Of a stretch of 64,000 nucleotides of DNA, positions 47,083 to 55,570 are shown piece by piece. The notes under the pieces are model-generated. The model was not told the origin of the DNA. It saw nothing but the letters and a program-made list of their open reading frames with translations, and searched no databases. Source of the DNA: Oxalobacteraceae bacterium OTU3CINTB1 (GTDB lineage Bacteria; Pseudomonadota; Gammaproteobacteria; Burkholderiales; Burkholderiaceae_D). Both the position numbers and the translations under genes were made by a program. How positions within the stretch are numbered: the first letter of the stretch is position 1; the number at the start of each line of letters is the position of its first letter. Where the stretch lies: assembly GCA_024123955.1 (NCBI GenBank), contig CP099652.1, positions 4,650,001-4,714,000 on the forward strand, in the 5' to 3' direction.

Positions 47083-48270
47083 TCAGCCGGCGCGAACGGC
47101 GTCTTTCATCCTAAAAATAAACGAGGTGGCGTCGTCGGTGGAGATCACATCGAGCTCGCCATGGTGCGATAGCGCGATCTCCGACACGATAAACAAGCCC
47201 AGGCCCAGCCCTTTTTGGCCGTAGACGGGCTTGCCGCGCCAGAACGGCTTGAACAGCTGGCTGACGGTTTCCTCCGGGATGGCCGGGCCTTCGTTGGCGA
47301 CGATGATTTCCAGCGCCCCGCCCTGTTGCGTGACATGCACGCGCACCGGACGCGTGGTGTCGCCATGCACCAGCGCGTTCTTGAGCAGGTTGGACAGCAG
47401 CTGCGCCATGCGCCCGGCATCGACCATGAGCGGCCCGCCCAGCGACATGTCGGCGATGATCTCGCTGTCCGGATGGGCGCCGCGCAATTCGGCGATGACT
47501 TGCTCGAAGGCCGCTTGCAGCTTGCTTTCCAGCTTAAGTTCGATGGCGATGCCGCCGCCCATGCGGCCGCGCGTGAAATCGACCACGTCGTCGACCAGGC
47601 CGGCGATCCGCATCGCGCTGCGGCGGATACGCTCGACCACTTTGCCCGCCTGGGGCGGCAGCGCCAGCATGCCGAGCACGTCGGCGCCGGTGACGATGGA
47701 ACTGAGCGGCGTGCGCAGGTCGTGGCCCAGCACGGCGATGAACTGCTCGCGCAGCTCGGCGCCGGCCTGCTCGTCCAGCAGCGCCGTACGGGTTTCGGCC
47801 AGCTCGCGCTCGCACTCCAGCTGGGCCGAAATGAGCTGGGCAAACAAGGTGAGCGTCTGGCTGACTTTGGGCGTCGACAGCTCGTTGGGCACGGGGTCGA
47901 GCCCGCACAAGGTGCCGAAATAGTCCCCGTCCGGACGAAACAGCGGGATCGAAAAGTAACTCTGAAAGCCGTACATGCGCGGCGTGTGATGGTCGCGGTA
48001 GCGCGTGTCTTGCGCCACGTGGTCGATCACGACGGCGTGGCGGGTGTCGCGCACTTCCTCGCAGATGGTGGTGGTGACGTCGAGCCCGTCGCCCACGTTC
48101 AAGCCGAAGTTCAGCTTGTCCAGCACCGCGCAGGTGGTCCAGGAATCGGCGGTCACCCTTGCCACGCACACAAATCGCAGGCCGGTCAGCGCTGCCACCG
48201 TCTCCAGTATCGTCGGCACGACGGCCATCGACTGGATGACGGCAATATCGGCGGCGATCTTTTGTTGCAT
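47083..48270 (-). CDS. GAF-domain sensor histidine kinase
   Basis: 395 residues, AAGGA eight bases before the ATG. No membrane helix. An N-terminal GAF domain (residues ~20-165: FVCVARVTADSW, YFSIPLFRPDGDYFGTLCGLD) is followed by HisKA (phospho-acceptor His in FIAVLGHDLRTPLSSI) and a HATPase (N box LLSNLLKNALVHG, G boxes GQKGLGLGLFI). This is a cytoplasmic sensor of an unknown small molecule or light/redox signal. No response regulator is adjacent. Confidence 0.92.
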   Translation of the reverse strand: MQQKIAADIAVIQSMAVVPTILETVAALTGLRFVCVARVTADSWTTCAVLDKLNFGLNVGDGLDVTTTICEEVRDTRHAVVIDHVAQDTRYRDHHTPRMYGFQSYFSIPLFRPDGDYFGTLCGLDPVPNELSTPKVSQTLTLFAQLISAQLECERELAETRTALLDEQAGAELREQFIAVLGHDLRTPLSSIVTGADVLGMLALPPQAGKVVERIRRSAMRIAGLVDDVVDFTRGRMGGGIAIELKLESKLQAAFEQVIAELRGAHPDSEIIADMSLGGPLMVDAGRMAQLLSNLLKNALVHGDTTRPVRVHVTQQGGALEIIVANEGPAIPEETVSQLFKPFWRGKPVYGQKGLGLGLFIVSEIALSHHGELDVISTDDATSFIFRMKDAVRAG

Positions 48271-48324
48271 GCTGGCTGTCCTTGGCGGGTGGAGTTGACA
48301 TCTTACCCGCTAAAAAAAGCGACG

Positions 48325-48897
48325 CTAGCGCGATTGCTCAGCCGGCCGCAGACTCGCGACCAGGCCGCCCGGACGGGTGTTGATGCCGGTCAAAACGAAC
48401 TGCACGCCCGCATAACGCAACTCTTTGGGGTCGAAGGTATGCACCGCGATATCCTTGACGACATTATCGCCCAGCAAATTCGCGACACTGGCAAGCTGCA
48501 CCTGTTTGCCCTCGTCCATATTGTCCATGGCGAAGCGATCGACGTGGGCTTCGCTCAGATAGACGGTGTTGCGCACGCTGTCGACGTTGAGACGGCCGGA
48601 CACCGTCATATTGCCGCGCCAGGCCTGGCGCGCCAGCAGCGGCGTCACGTTCAAGTCGACGTTCAATGCGACGCGATTGTTTTCGGCCAGGATGGTCAAT
48701 TGAGGATGGCTCAGCTCAACCTCGAACACGCCCAGCACGCGCTGGCGCATGGGGAATTTTCGGTCGAGATTTTGTTGCAGCCGCTCCTGCGGGAGATCGA
48801 TCTCGCGAGGGCCGATCAGGGAGGCGCAGGCGGCCAGCAGCAGCGCGGCCGCCACCAGCGCGAAGACAAACTTGAGGGAGCGTTTAAGGTCGATCAT
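48325..48897 (-). CDS. DUF1439 lipoprotein (YceB-like)
   Basis: 190 residues. The lipobox LAAC gives a lipidated Cys at residue 24, so it is an envelope lipoprotein; the residue after Cys is Ala, which favours the outer membrane. The mature part (ERLQQNLDRKFPMRQRVLGVFEVEL, LDVNLNVTPLL-like strands, GRLNVDSVRNTVYL) has the DUF1439 pattern of lipid-binding-like beta structure. Function unknown. Confidence 0.85.
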   Translation of the reverse strand: MIDLKRSLKFVFALVAAALLLAACASLIGPREIDLPQERLQQNLDRKFPMRQRVLGVFEVELSHPQLTILAENNRVALNVDLNVTPLLARQAWRGNMTVSGRLNVDSVRNTVYLSEAHVDRFAMDNMDEGKQVQLASVANLLGDNVVKDIAVHTFDPKELRYAGVQFVLTGINTRPGGLVASLRPAEQSR

Positions 48898-48953
48898 AGG
48901 GTCCGTTTCGAGATGAACTCGTCGACATTATGACCGACCTGCGGCGTTCCGGC

Positions 48954-51158
48954 TCAGGCGGCGAGATGGCTATCGGACGAGCGGTAACGCTGTACCTTGT
49001 CGCCAGTGACCAACTCGCCAAACTGCACCGTTCTGGCGGCGATGTCGTGATAAGCGCCAACCAGGCCCATTTCGCCCCGCTCGATGCAATCGCGCAGGTG
49101 TTCGCTGCCGTTGATCACCTCCGCCAGCGAGTTCTCGATGTTCTGGCGGGCGATCTGATCGCGCAACTCCTTGCTGCCGGCCACGCCATGTCCCGAACAC
49201 TGGTGGATCGCCATCTGGATCTTGCCGGTGATCGCGCCGATGCTGTGCGCATGCTCGTTCGCCATCGCCAGGCCGATGGCGCCGCAAGACGAGTGGCCCT
49301 TGACGACGATCAGCTTGGCACCCAGTTTGTGCGCGATCTCCAGGCTGCCGATGATTTCCTGGCTGATGACGTTACCGGCGATACGGATCGTCAACAAGTC
49401 GCCCAGACCGGCATCGAAAATGATCTCCGGCGAGGTGCGGGAATCGATGCAGTTCACCACCACCGCCATCGGGTGCTGGCCGGAGGCGGTCGCGTCGGCC
49501 TGGTGCAGGTAGTACTTTTCGAAGCAGCGCCCGGCCTTGAAGCGCTCATTGCCATCGCGCAGCAGTTGCAGCACTTCATGCGGACGCAGCTTTTTCTGGG
49601 TTTCCTGGTCCAGCACGGGCACGAACTGGATCGGATCGCTCAACGCATATTTGTCGCGCAGACCGATGACGTTCAGCTGCACGTCGCGCTCGGCGGCGAC
49701 TACACGGTAGTCCTGGATAGTTTCCAAAACATCATTATCGATAAAATCGGCATTGCTGGCGTTGATCAGAACCTTGGAGCCATCGGGAATTTCCCACAGT
49801 GCGGTTTTGATCGTGGCCTTGTTCAGGAACGATACTTGGTTCGGCAATTCCATCTTCACCACTTCACCGATATGCAGGCGGTATTGCTCCAAGGAGAAAG
49901 GATTGCGGAAATTGCTGCGCATGAGATAAAACACGCCGGCCGCCAAGCCGATCAATACGCCCATCAGCAAATCGGTGAAAACAATTGCCAGCACGGTAAT
50001 GACAAACGGGACGAATTGCGACCAGCCCTTTTGGTACATATCGCGGAACAACGATATTTTCGCCAGTTTATAGCCGGTAGTGATGAGGATGGCTGCGAGC
50101 GCGGCGAGCGGAATGAGATTCAATAACGGACTCAACAAGGCGACGCTGACCAGCATGAATACACCATGCAATACGGCGGAAGCCTTGGTTTTATTGCCGG
50201 ACTGGACGTTCACCGAGCTGCGCACGATCACCGAAGTCACCGGCAAGCCGCCCAGCAGGCCGGCGAAGATGTTACCCACCCCCTGGGCCACCAGCTCGCG
50301 GTTCGGCGGGGTTTCACGCTTGTGGGGATCGAGCTTGTCGACCGCTTCGACATTCAGCAGGGTTTCCAGCGAGGCCACAATGGCGATGGTGATGCCGACG
50401 AACCAGACGTCGCGATTGGCGAAATGGGTAATAGCCGGCAAATGCAGATAAGCGCCGAGATTGCTCGTATCGATCGGCGGAATATCCACCAAATGGGTTT
50501 GTTCGATGCCAAGCGCCGGCACATATTTATTGAACATGATATTCAGCAGAATACCGAGGGCAACCACAAACAGCGGCGCCGGCAGCAGCATGAACCGCTT
50601 GAATGGCGTTTTATCCCAGTAGACCAGGATCAAAACAGACAACAATGAAATAATCAGCGCGCCCGGCGTAACGACATTCAAAGCATTGATGATCGCAGAG
50701 AATGTATTCTCGCCATTGCCCTGCGTGAAGGAGAAATTATCGACGTCGCTCTTGTCGTAGCCGATCGCATGCGGGATCTGCTTGAGTATCAATAATATAC
50801 CGATCGCCGCAAGCAAGCCCTTAATCACATTGGAGGGAATATAGTTCGCGATGAAGCCGGCGCGGAATACGCCCATTGCCAGCTGTAACACCCCGGCGAT
50901 CAATATCGCCACCAGCAAGATCTCGAAGGTTCCGAGCTTGGTGATCGAGGCCAGCACCACGGCGGCCAGACCGGCGGCGGGACCGCTGACGCTGGTCTGC
51001 GAACCGCTGATCATCCCCACGACGATGCCCCCGATGATGCCGGAGATGATGCCGGAGAACAGCGGCGCCCCGGAGGCCAGGGCAATGCCCAGGCATAGCG
51101 GCAGGGCAACCAGGAAGACCACGATAGCGGCCGGTATATCGTATTTGAGTTTATTCAT
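48954..51158 (-). CDS. SulP-family transporter fused to a beta-carbonic anhydrase
   Basis: 734 residues from ATG at 51158; an upstream TTG two codons earlier is unlikely. The N-terminal ~430 residues have the multi-helix SulP fold (PAAIVVFLVALPLCLGIALASG, TSVSGPAAGLAAVV). A STAS-like segment (VLINASNADFIDNDVLETIQDY) follows. From about residue 525 there is a complete beta-carbonic anhydrase: zinc ligands in NCIDSRTS and KGHSSCGAI. Sulp-CA fusions are thought to couple bicarbonate uptake with CO2/bicarbonate interconversion. Here the substrate is inferred as bicarbonate; sulfate is an alternative. Confidence 0.9.
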   Translation of the reverse strand: MNKLKYDIPAAIVVFLVALPLCLGIALASGAPLFSGIISGIIGGIVVGMISGSQTSVSGPAAGLAAVVLASITKLGTFEILLVAILIAGVLQLAMGVFRAGFIANYIPSNVIKGLLAAIGILLILKQIPHAIGYDKSDVDNFSFTQGNGENTFSAIINALNVVTPGALIISLLSVLILVYWDKTPFKRFMLLPAPLFVVALGILLNIMFNKYVPALGIEQTHLVDIPPIDTSNLGAYLHLPAITHFANRDVWFVGITIAIVASLETLLNVEAVDKLDPHKRETPPNRELVAQGVGNIFAGLLGGLPVTSVIVRSSVNVQSGNKTKASAVLHGVFMLVSVALLSPLLNLIPLAALAAILITTGYKLAKISLFRDMYQKGWSQFVPFVITVLAIVFTDLLMGVLIGLAAGVFYLMRSNFRNPFSLEQYRLHIGEVVKMELPNQVSFLNKATIKTALWEIPDGSKVLINASNADFIDNDVLETIQDYRVVAAERDVQLNVIGLRDKYALSDPIQFVPVLDQETQKKLRPHEVLQLLRDGNERFKAGRCFEKYYLHQADATASGQHPMAVVVNCIDSRTSPEIIFDAGLGDLLTIRIAGNVISQEIIGSLEIAHKLGAKLIVVKGHSSCGAIGLAMANEHAHSIGAITGKIQMAIHQCSGHGVAGSKELRDQIARQNIENSLAEVINGSEHLRDCIERGEMGLVGAYHDIAARTVQFGELVTGDKVQRYRSSDSHLAA

Positions 51159-51732
51159 AATCAATATCCATGCTGATGAATGATTTAAACGGATGACTAT
51201 GATTAGTCAGACAGGCGCCAGCCATCGTCCACCGATGATCGAGATGACATCGAATTGGAAGAGATTTAAACAAAAGGTTATCGAGGGCAGTACCACCAAT
51301 TAACCAGGACGCCCGCGCGGCGTATGGAAAATTGGAATATCTCAGCGCGACAGCTATCGTGGTTGATAACGGCGCGGAGGATGACAACCAAAGGCTTCAG
51401 CGGTGAAAACAATATAGCACGGACTTTTCGGACATGGCAACATTGTTCGAAAATTCATATTTTAAACAAAAATTTCCTATTGCCACTTTATTGGCCGCAC
51501 CAATTTGGTGCTATTTAATATGTCAAGTCCGGTATTATACTTAGGCAGAATGAATAATAACTAATTCATATACCAGATATATTCAGAAAATACAGGATTG
51601 CTAGTTGCTCCAAATAATCAACAATTTGATCGTTTAAACGGTCCGGCCGAACCTGTGAATTGAGCGCCGTCGATTGCCGGGAAGTCTTAAAATGAACCAA
51701 GGTGTTCTTTTTTGAGCGGGGAGTTAATAATA
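51159..51732. other. Long AT-rich divergent intergenic region
   Basis: About 570 bases between the SulP-carbonic anhydrase gene and the DUF72 gene, markedly more AT-rich than its surroundings, with no supportable gene. It contains a perfect palindrome GCACCAA-T-TTGGTGC at 51497-51511 and an inverted ATGAAT/ATTCAT pair near 51549-51571. These could be regulator sites for the divergent genes; a small RNA cannot be excluded. Confidence 0.5.
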
Positions 51733-52443
51733 ATGATTTCAAATATACGTATAGGCTGCGCCGGATGGAGTATCGACCGGCAGTCGGCAGCGCACTTTGC
51801 CGGTGAAGGCAGCCATTTGCAGCGCTACGCCACGGTTCTGAACGCAGCCGAAATCAACTCATCCTTCTACAAGCCGCATCAGGCCTCGACCTACGCGCGC
51901 TGGGCGGAAAGCGTGCCGGATGCGTTCCGCTTTTCCGTCAAGTTACCGCGAAGCATCAGTCATTATCAAAAATTAGTCGACATTGATGATTTGTTGGCAG
52001 GTTTTTCGGCCGAAGCGGGTACCTTGGGCGAGAAACTCGGCTGCATTCTGGTGCAATTGCCGCCGAGTCTGGTTTTCGATCTGGAAGTTGCCGAAGGGTT
52101 CTTCGAACGCCTGCACGGAAGCTTCCAATGCGCCCTCGCCTGCGAGGCGAGGCACGGCAGCTGGTTCGGCGACGACGCGACCGAGTTGATGAAGCGGCAT
52201 CGCGTCACGCGCGTCATCGCCGACCCGCCGGCGGGCCAGGCCGGCGTTTTCGTGCCGACCACCGACATGGTTTACGCGCGCTTGCACGGCAGTCCGCGAA
52301 TTTATTACTCACCATATGACGAAAAATATCTGAATCAAGTTGCCGAGTATCTAAAAAAACACCCCGGTTGGTGCATCTTCGATAACACCGCGTCCGGTGC
52401 GGCGCTCCCCAATGCGCTGGAATTGATGGCAAAACTCGGCTAA
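51733..52443 (+). CDS. DUF72 (YecE-like) protein
   Basis: 236 residues from ATG at 51733, chosen because GGGGAG lies nine bases upstream; an upstream TTG is less likely. RIGCAGWSIDR, TVLNAAEINSSFY, FRFSVKLPRSISH, LGCILVQLPPSL, CEARHGSWF and YARLHGSPRIYYSPYD are family signatures of this TIM-barrel-like DUF72 group. Its activity is unknown. It is about 100 bases before the GntR gene and separated by its promoter. Confidence 0.88.
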   Translation: MISNIRIGCAGWSIDRQSAAHFAGEGSHLQRYATVLNAAEINSSFYKPHQASTYARWAESVPDAFRFSVKLPRSISHYQKLVDIDDLLAGFSAEAGTLGEKLGCILVQLPPSLVFDLEVAEGFFERLHGSFQCALACEARHGSWFGDDATELMKRHRVTRVIADPPAGQAGVFVPTTDMVYARLHGSPRIYYSPYDEKYLNQVAEYLKKHPGWCIFDNTASGAALPNALELMAKLG

Positions 52444-52477
52444 ATCGTCGCGCCGAGAGATCTGCTTGCATTTTTGC

Positions 52478-52505
52478 TTGCATTTTTTTGCATCACTGTT
52501 ATAGT
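52478..52505 (+). promoter_or_regulatory. Promoter of the gntR-ABC operon
   Basis: TTGCAT at 52478-52483 and TATAGT at 52500-52505, 16 bases apart, 47 bases before the GntR start. TTGCAT recurs at 52488-52493 and once more just upstream region contains CTTGCA, an unusual direct repeat. Confidence 0.65.
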
Positions 52506-52516
52506 TCACTACAACA
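52497..52516. promoter_or_regulatory. Candidate operator of the YtrA-type GntR repressor
   Basis: TGTTATAGT-TC-ACTACAACA: two 9-base half sites with 8 of 9 positions symmetrical. It overlaps the -10 element, so bound repressor would block RNA polymerase. GntR-family operators share the inverted GT..AC arrangement. That the neighbouring GntR protein binds here is inference. Confidence 0.6.
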
Positions 52517-52551
52517 CCACTTCATCAACACACATCTAGGGGACCACATGT

Positions 52552-52923
52552 ATGTCCACGATAGGCTGGAATGACAATGCGCCGATCTACCGGCAGCTGA
52601 AGGACAAGGTCATCGGCATGATGCTCGATGGCGTCCTCAAGGCGGGCGATGCCCTGCCCTCGGTCCGGCAAGTTGCGGCCGATTATCAACTCAATCCGAT
52701 TACCGTCTCGCGCGCCTATCAGGAGCTCGTGGACGAAACCTTGGTCGAAAAAAGAAGGGGATTAGGTATGTACGTTACTGATGGCGCCCACGAAAAACTG
52801 TTGGCCAGCGAACGCGAACGCTTCCTGCGCGAAGAATGGCCAGCCATGCTCGAACGCATTCGCCGGCTCGGCCTGCAACCCGAATCGCTGCTCAAGCCGG
52901 CCACACCGGGAGGTGCTTCATGA
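52552..52923 (+). CDS. GntR-family transcription regulator, YtrA subfamily
   Basis: 123 residues; AGGGGAC is seven bases before ATG 52552. The winged-helix domain is complete: PIYRQLKDKVIGMMLDGVLKAG, ALPSVRQVAADYQLNPITVSRAY, EKRRGLGMYV. A short ~45-residue tail replaces the usual large effector domain, which defines the YtrA subfamily, typically regulating a linked ABC transporter. Its stop overlaps the ABC ATPase start by 4 bases. It probably represses its own operon through the palindrome over the -10. Confidence 0.92.
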   Translation: MSTIGWNDNAPIYRQLKDKVIGMMLDGVLKAGDALPSVRQVAADYQLNPITVSRAYQELVDETLVEKRRGLGMYVTDGAHEKLLASERERFLREEWPAMLERIRRLGLQPESLLKPATPGGAS

Positions 52924-53777
52924 GCGCCATCATCACCGCGAGCAACCTCAGTAAAAAATACGGCAAGCAAGCCGCGCTGGACGGCGTCACTTTCACGGTC
53001 GAGGCAGGTCGCATTGTCGGCCTGATCGGCCCCAACGGTTCGGGCAAGACCACCACGCTCAAAGCGATGCTGGGACTGACGCAGTTCGACGGCGAGCTCT
53101 CGGTGCTGGGCATGGACCCGCGCACCCAGCGCGACGCGCTGATGAACGAGGTGTGCTTCATCGCCGATGTCGCCATCCTGCCGAAGTGGCTCAAGGTCAA
53201 GGATGCGATCGATTTCGTGGAAGGCGTGCATCCGCGCTTCGACCGCAGCAAGGCCGAGAAGTATCTGGCCATCACCAAGTTGAATCCGCAGATGAAGGTC
53301 AAGGCCATGTCCAAGGGCATGGTGGTGCAACTGCACCTGGCGCTGGTCATGGCGATCGACGCCAAGCTGCTGGTGCTCGACGAGCCGACCCTCGGCCTGG
53401 ACATCCTGTACCGCAAGCAGTTCTATCAGAACCTGCTCGAGGATTATTTCGACGAGAACAAGACCATCGTCATCACGACGCACCAGATCGAAGAGGTCGA
53501 GCACATCCTGACCGACCTGATGTTCATCCAGGACGGCAAGATCTCGCTGGCCGCGACGATGGATGAAGTCGGCGAGCGCTTCACGGAAGTAATGGTCGAG
53601 GGACCGTTCATCGCCGCCGCCAACGCGCTGCAACCGATGACCCAGCGCACCGTGTTCGGCAAATCGATCATGTTGTTCGACGGGGTACCGCGCGAACAAC
53701 TCGCGAACTTCGGCGAGCTGCGCACGCCCAGCGTCGCCGATTTGTTCGTCGCCACCATGAAAGGAACCTACGCATGA
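52920..53777 (+). CDS. ABC transporter ATP-binding protein (YtrB-like)
   Basis: 285 residues from ATG at 52920, with GGGAGG about six bases upstream. Walker A is GPNGSGKTTT, Walker B is LLVLDEPTLGLD, the H-loop His is in ITTHQIEEVEH. The signature motif is degenerate: AMSKGMVVQLHLAL in place of LSGGQ. Starts and stops on both sides overlap by 4 bases, showing tight coupling with the regulator and the permease. It powers an exporter of unknown cargo, perhaps a peptide antibiotic or lipid in view of YtrA-type operons. Confidence 0.92.
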   Translation: MSAIITASNLSKKYGKQAALDGVTFTVEAGRIVGLIGPNGSGKTTTLKAMLGLTQFDGELSVLGMDPRTQRDALMNEVCFIADVAILPKWLKVKDAIDFVEGVHPRFDRSKAEKYLAITKLNPQMKVKAMSKGMVVQLHLALVMAIDAKLLVLDEPTLGLDILYRKQFYQNLLEDYFDENKTIVITTHQIEEVEHILTDLMFIQDGKISLAATMDEVGERFTEVMVEGPFIAAANALQPMTQRTVFGKSIMLFDGVPREQLANFGELRTPSVADLFVATMKGTYA

Positions 53778-54724
53778 AAACCATGAAATGGCTGATCAAG
53801 CGCGAAATGTGGGAACATAAGGGCATGCTGGTGTGGGCGCCGGCGGTCATCGCCGCACTGGTCGCGGTGCTGGCGCTGGTCGCGGCCTCGTTCGACAAGA
53901 ACATCAGCATCAACGGTGACGGTTCGCCATCGCAAATCCTGTCCGTCACGCTGGAGGGCAAGGTGCGCACGCAAGTCGTCGAAACGATGGCGCAGGCGTA
54001 CATGGCCTCGTCCGCGCCGGTGCTGCTGGTGCTTGGCGTGCTGGTGTTCTTCTACTGCCTGGGCGCGCTGCATGACGAGCGGCGCGACCGCAGTCTGCTG
54101 TTCTGGAAATCGCTGCCGGTATCGGACGCGATGACGGTGTTGTCGAAGGTCTTGCTCGCCGCTGTCGTGGCGCCGCTGATCACGCTGGGCATCGGCTTCG
54201 TGCTGTCGCTGCTGATCCTGTTGATCGGCGCCTTCCTGTTGCTGACGCACGGCACCAACGTGTTTGGCGAACTGCTCGTCACGCCGGACCTGTATCTGAC
54301 GCCGCTGCGCATGCTCGGCCTGCTTCCCTTGTACGTGATGTGGGCGCTGCCGACGGTGGGCTGGCTGCTGATGGTGTCGAGCATGGCGCGCTCCAAGGTG
54401 TTCCTGTGGGCGGTCGGCACGCCGCTGGTGACGGCGCTGCTGCTGTTGTGGGCCGAAAAAGCCATGCACATCGGCATCGACTCGGCCTGGTTCGTCAGCA
54501 ACATCGTCTGCCGTCTGTTGCTCAGCGTGGTGCCGGGCGCGTGGCTGCTGTTTGACGACGCCCGCGTCTTGACGGAAGGCGTACCGCACCGCTTGCCCGT
54601 TCCGCAGATCTTCGGCGAATCCTGGGCAACCTTGGGCAACGCCAATGTATGGATCGGCGTCGCCGCCGGGGCCGCCATGATCGCGGTGGCCATCTGGATG
54701 CGCCGCCGCCGCGAGGAAGGCTAA
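53774..54724 (+). CDS. ABC transporter permease
   Basis: 316 residues, beginning inside the ATPase stop codon (ATGA). The N-terminal MKWLIKREMWEHKGMLVWAP is followed by six or so membrane helices, including VLLVLGVLVFFYCLGALHDER and LITLGIGFVLSLLILLIGAFLLL, and a basic end RRRREEG. It is an ABC-2-like membrane subunit with a large exterior loop between helices 1 and 2. Partner of the preceding ATPase; substrate unknown. Confidence 0.9.
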   Translation: MKTMKWLIKREMWEHKGMLVWAPAVIAALVAVLALVAASFDKNISINGDGSPSQILSVTLEGKVRTQVVETMAQAYMASSAPVLLVLGVLVFFYCLGALHDERRDRSLLFWKSLPVSDAMTVLSKVLLAAVVAPLITLGIGFVLSLLILLIGAFLLLTHGTNVFGELLVTPDLYLTPLRMLGLLPLYVMWALPTVGWLLMVSSMARSKVFLWAVGTPLVTALLLLWAEKAMHIGIDSAWFVSNIVCRLLLSVVPGAWLLFDDARVLTEGVPHRLPVPQIFGESWATLGNANVWIGVAAGAAMIAVAIWMRRRREEG

Positions 54725-54732
54725 CCCACCAG

Positions 54733-54883
54733 CAACTCCGGGGTCAGGTCCACCAATTCTACACGGCTTCAACCGTAGCACCAGCTGCGGGGCGATTTTC
54801 GCTGCGGCGCTACAATCCGCGATCCGCGCCGGAGGTCTAACGGATCAGCCCGTGTAGAAAAAGTGGACCTGACCCCGGAGTTG
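54733..54883. repeat. Inverted-repeat element (REPIN/MITE-like)
   Basis: The ends 54733-54753 and 54863-54883 are perfect 21-base reverse complements (starting CAACTCCGGGGTCAGG inward). A further TCTACACGG pairing extends the arms after a short mismatch. The interior (~80 bases) has no gene. The core terminus GGGGTCAGGTCC is the same as in the element at 8575-8667. It lies between the ABC permease stop and the yceH stop; the latter's TAA is one base away. Confidence 0.82.
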
Positions 54884-54884
54884 A

Positions 54885-55559
54885 TTATTCGAACTGTTTG
54901 CGGAAGTCGGCAAACTGGGCGCTGAGGTCGTCGAAGTCGCGCCGAAGTTGCTGCACTTCCTGCTCCAGCGCGGCGACGCGGCCGCCCGACGAGGCGGAGC
55001 TGACCGAGCCGCCCAGGCCGGCGGCCGTTTCTTCACGCGCCAGCGCGTCTTCGCCACCGAGCAACTGGCCGTAGCGCGGTTCCTTGGTGCCGGGCGCGAG
55101 GGCAAGCTTGGAGACCAGCGGCGGATATTTGTCGATCAGGAATTGCAGCGCGTTCTCGACGTCCGCCACCGATTTGAAGTCGTGCAACCGCCCCGTGCGG
55201 GTGCGGATCTCGCCCGCCGTCTGCAAGCCGCGCAGCATCAGGATCGTCAACACCGCCAGCTTGTCTTGCTCCAGCGACCATTTGATGCGCATCCGGTGTT
55301 CGTACTTGGTCACCCGGGCGCCCGCCTGCGTGATGCCGTTGACATACTTGCGCTGCATCAGCCGCTGCAAGACCTCGGCCACCGTTTCTTCCGAGATCGA
55401 CATCACCGGATCACGGCTCGACAATTGATTGCAGCCATTGACCAGCGCATTCAGCGACAGCGGATAGTTGTCCGGCGTGAGCGCTTCCTTTTCGGCCAGC
55501 ACGGCCAGCACGCGGATTTCAAACGGGTCCAGTAGTTCTGCGCCTGCGGGTGATTCCAT
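54885..55559 (-). CDS. yceH: DUF480 / YceH family protein
   Basis: 224 residues from ATG at 55559, which has AAGGA eight bases upstream; an ATG two codons earlier has only a two-base spacer. LLDPFEIRVLAVLAEKEALTPDNYPLSLNALVNGCNQLSSRDPV is split here as two tandem winged-helix-like domains, with RTGRLHDF and LAPGTKEPRYGQLLGG in the second. A short coiled coil (VAALEQEVQQLRRDFDDL) closes the chain. Function is unknown; it is widely conserved. Last in the rnr-rlmB-cysE-yceH direction. Confidence 0.92.
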   Translation of the reverse strand: MESPAGAELLDPFEIRVLAVLAEKEALTPDNYPLSLNALVNGCNQLSSRDPVMSISEETVAEVLQRLMQRKYVNGITQAGARVTKYEHRMRIKWSLEQDKLAVLTILMLRGLQTAGEIRTRTGRLHDFKSVADVENALQFLIDKYPPLVSKLALAPGTKEPRYGQLLGGEDALAREETAAGLGGSVSSASSGGRVAALEQEVQQLRRDFDDLSAQFADFRKQFE

Positions 55560-55570
55560 GTCCATGATCC

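Noticed and set aside
51324..51518. 64-codon plus-strand frame in the AT-rich spacer
   Set aside because: No ribosome binding site or protein-like pattern, and it spans the palindrome region.
54845..55105. 86-codon minus-strand frame at the end of yceH
   Set aside because: Ser/Arg/Ala-rich shadow in another frame, partly inside the inverted-repeat element.
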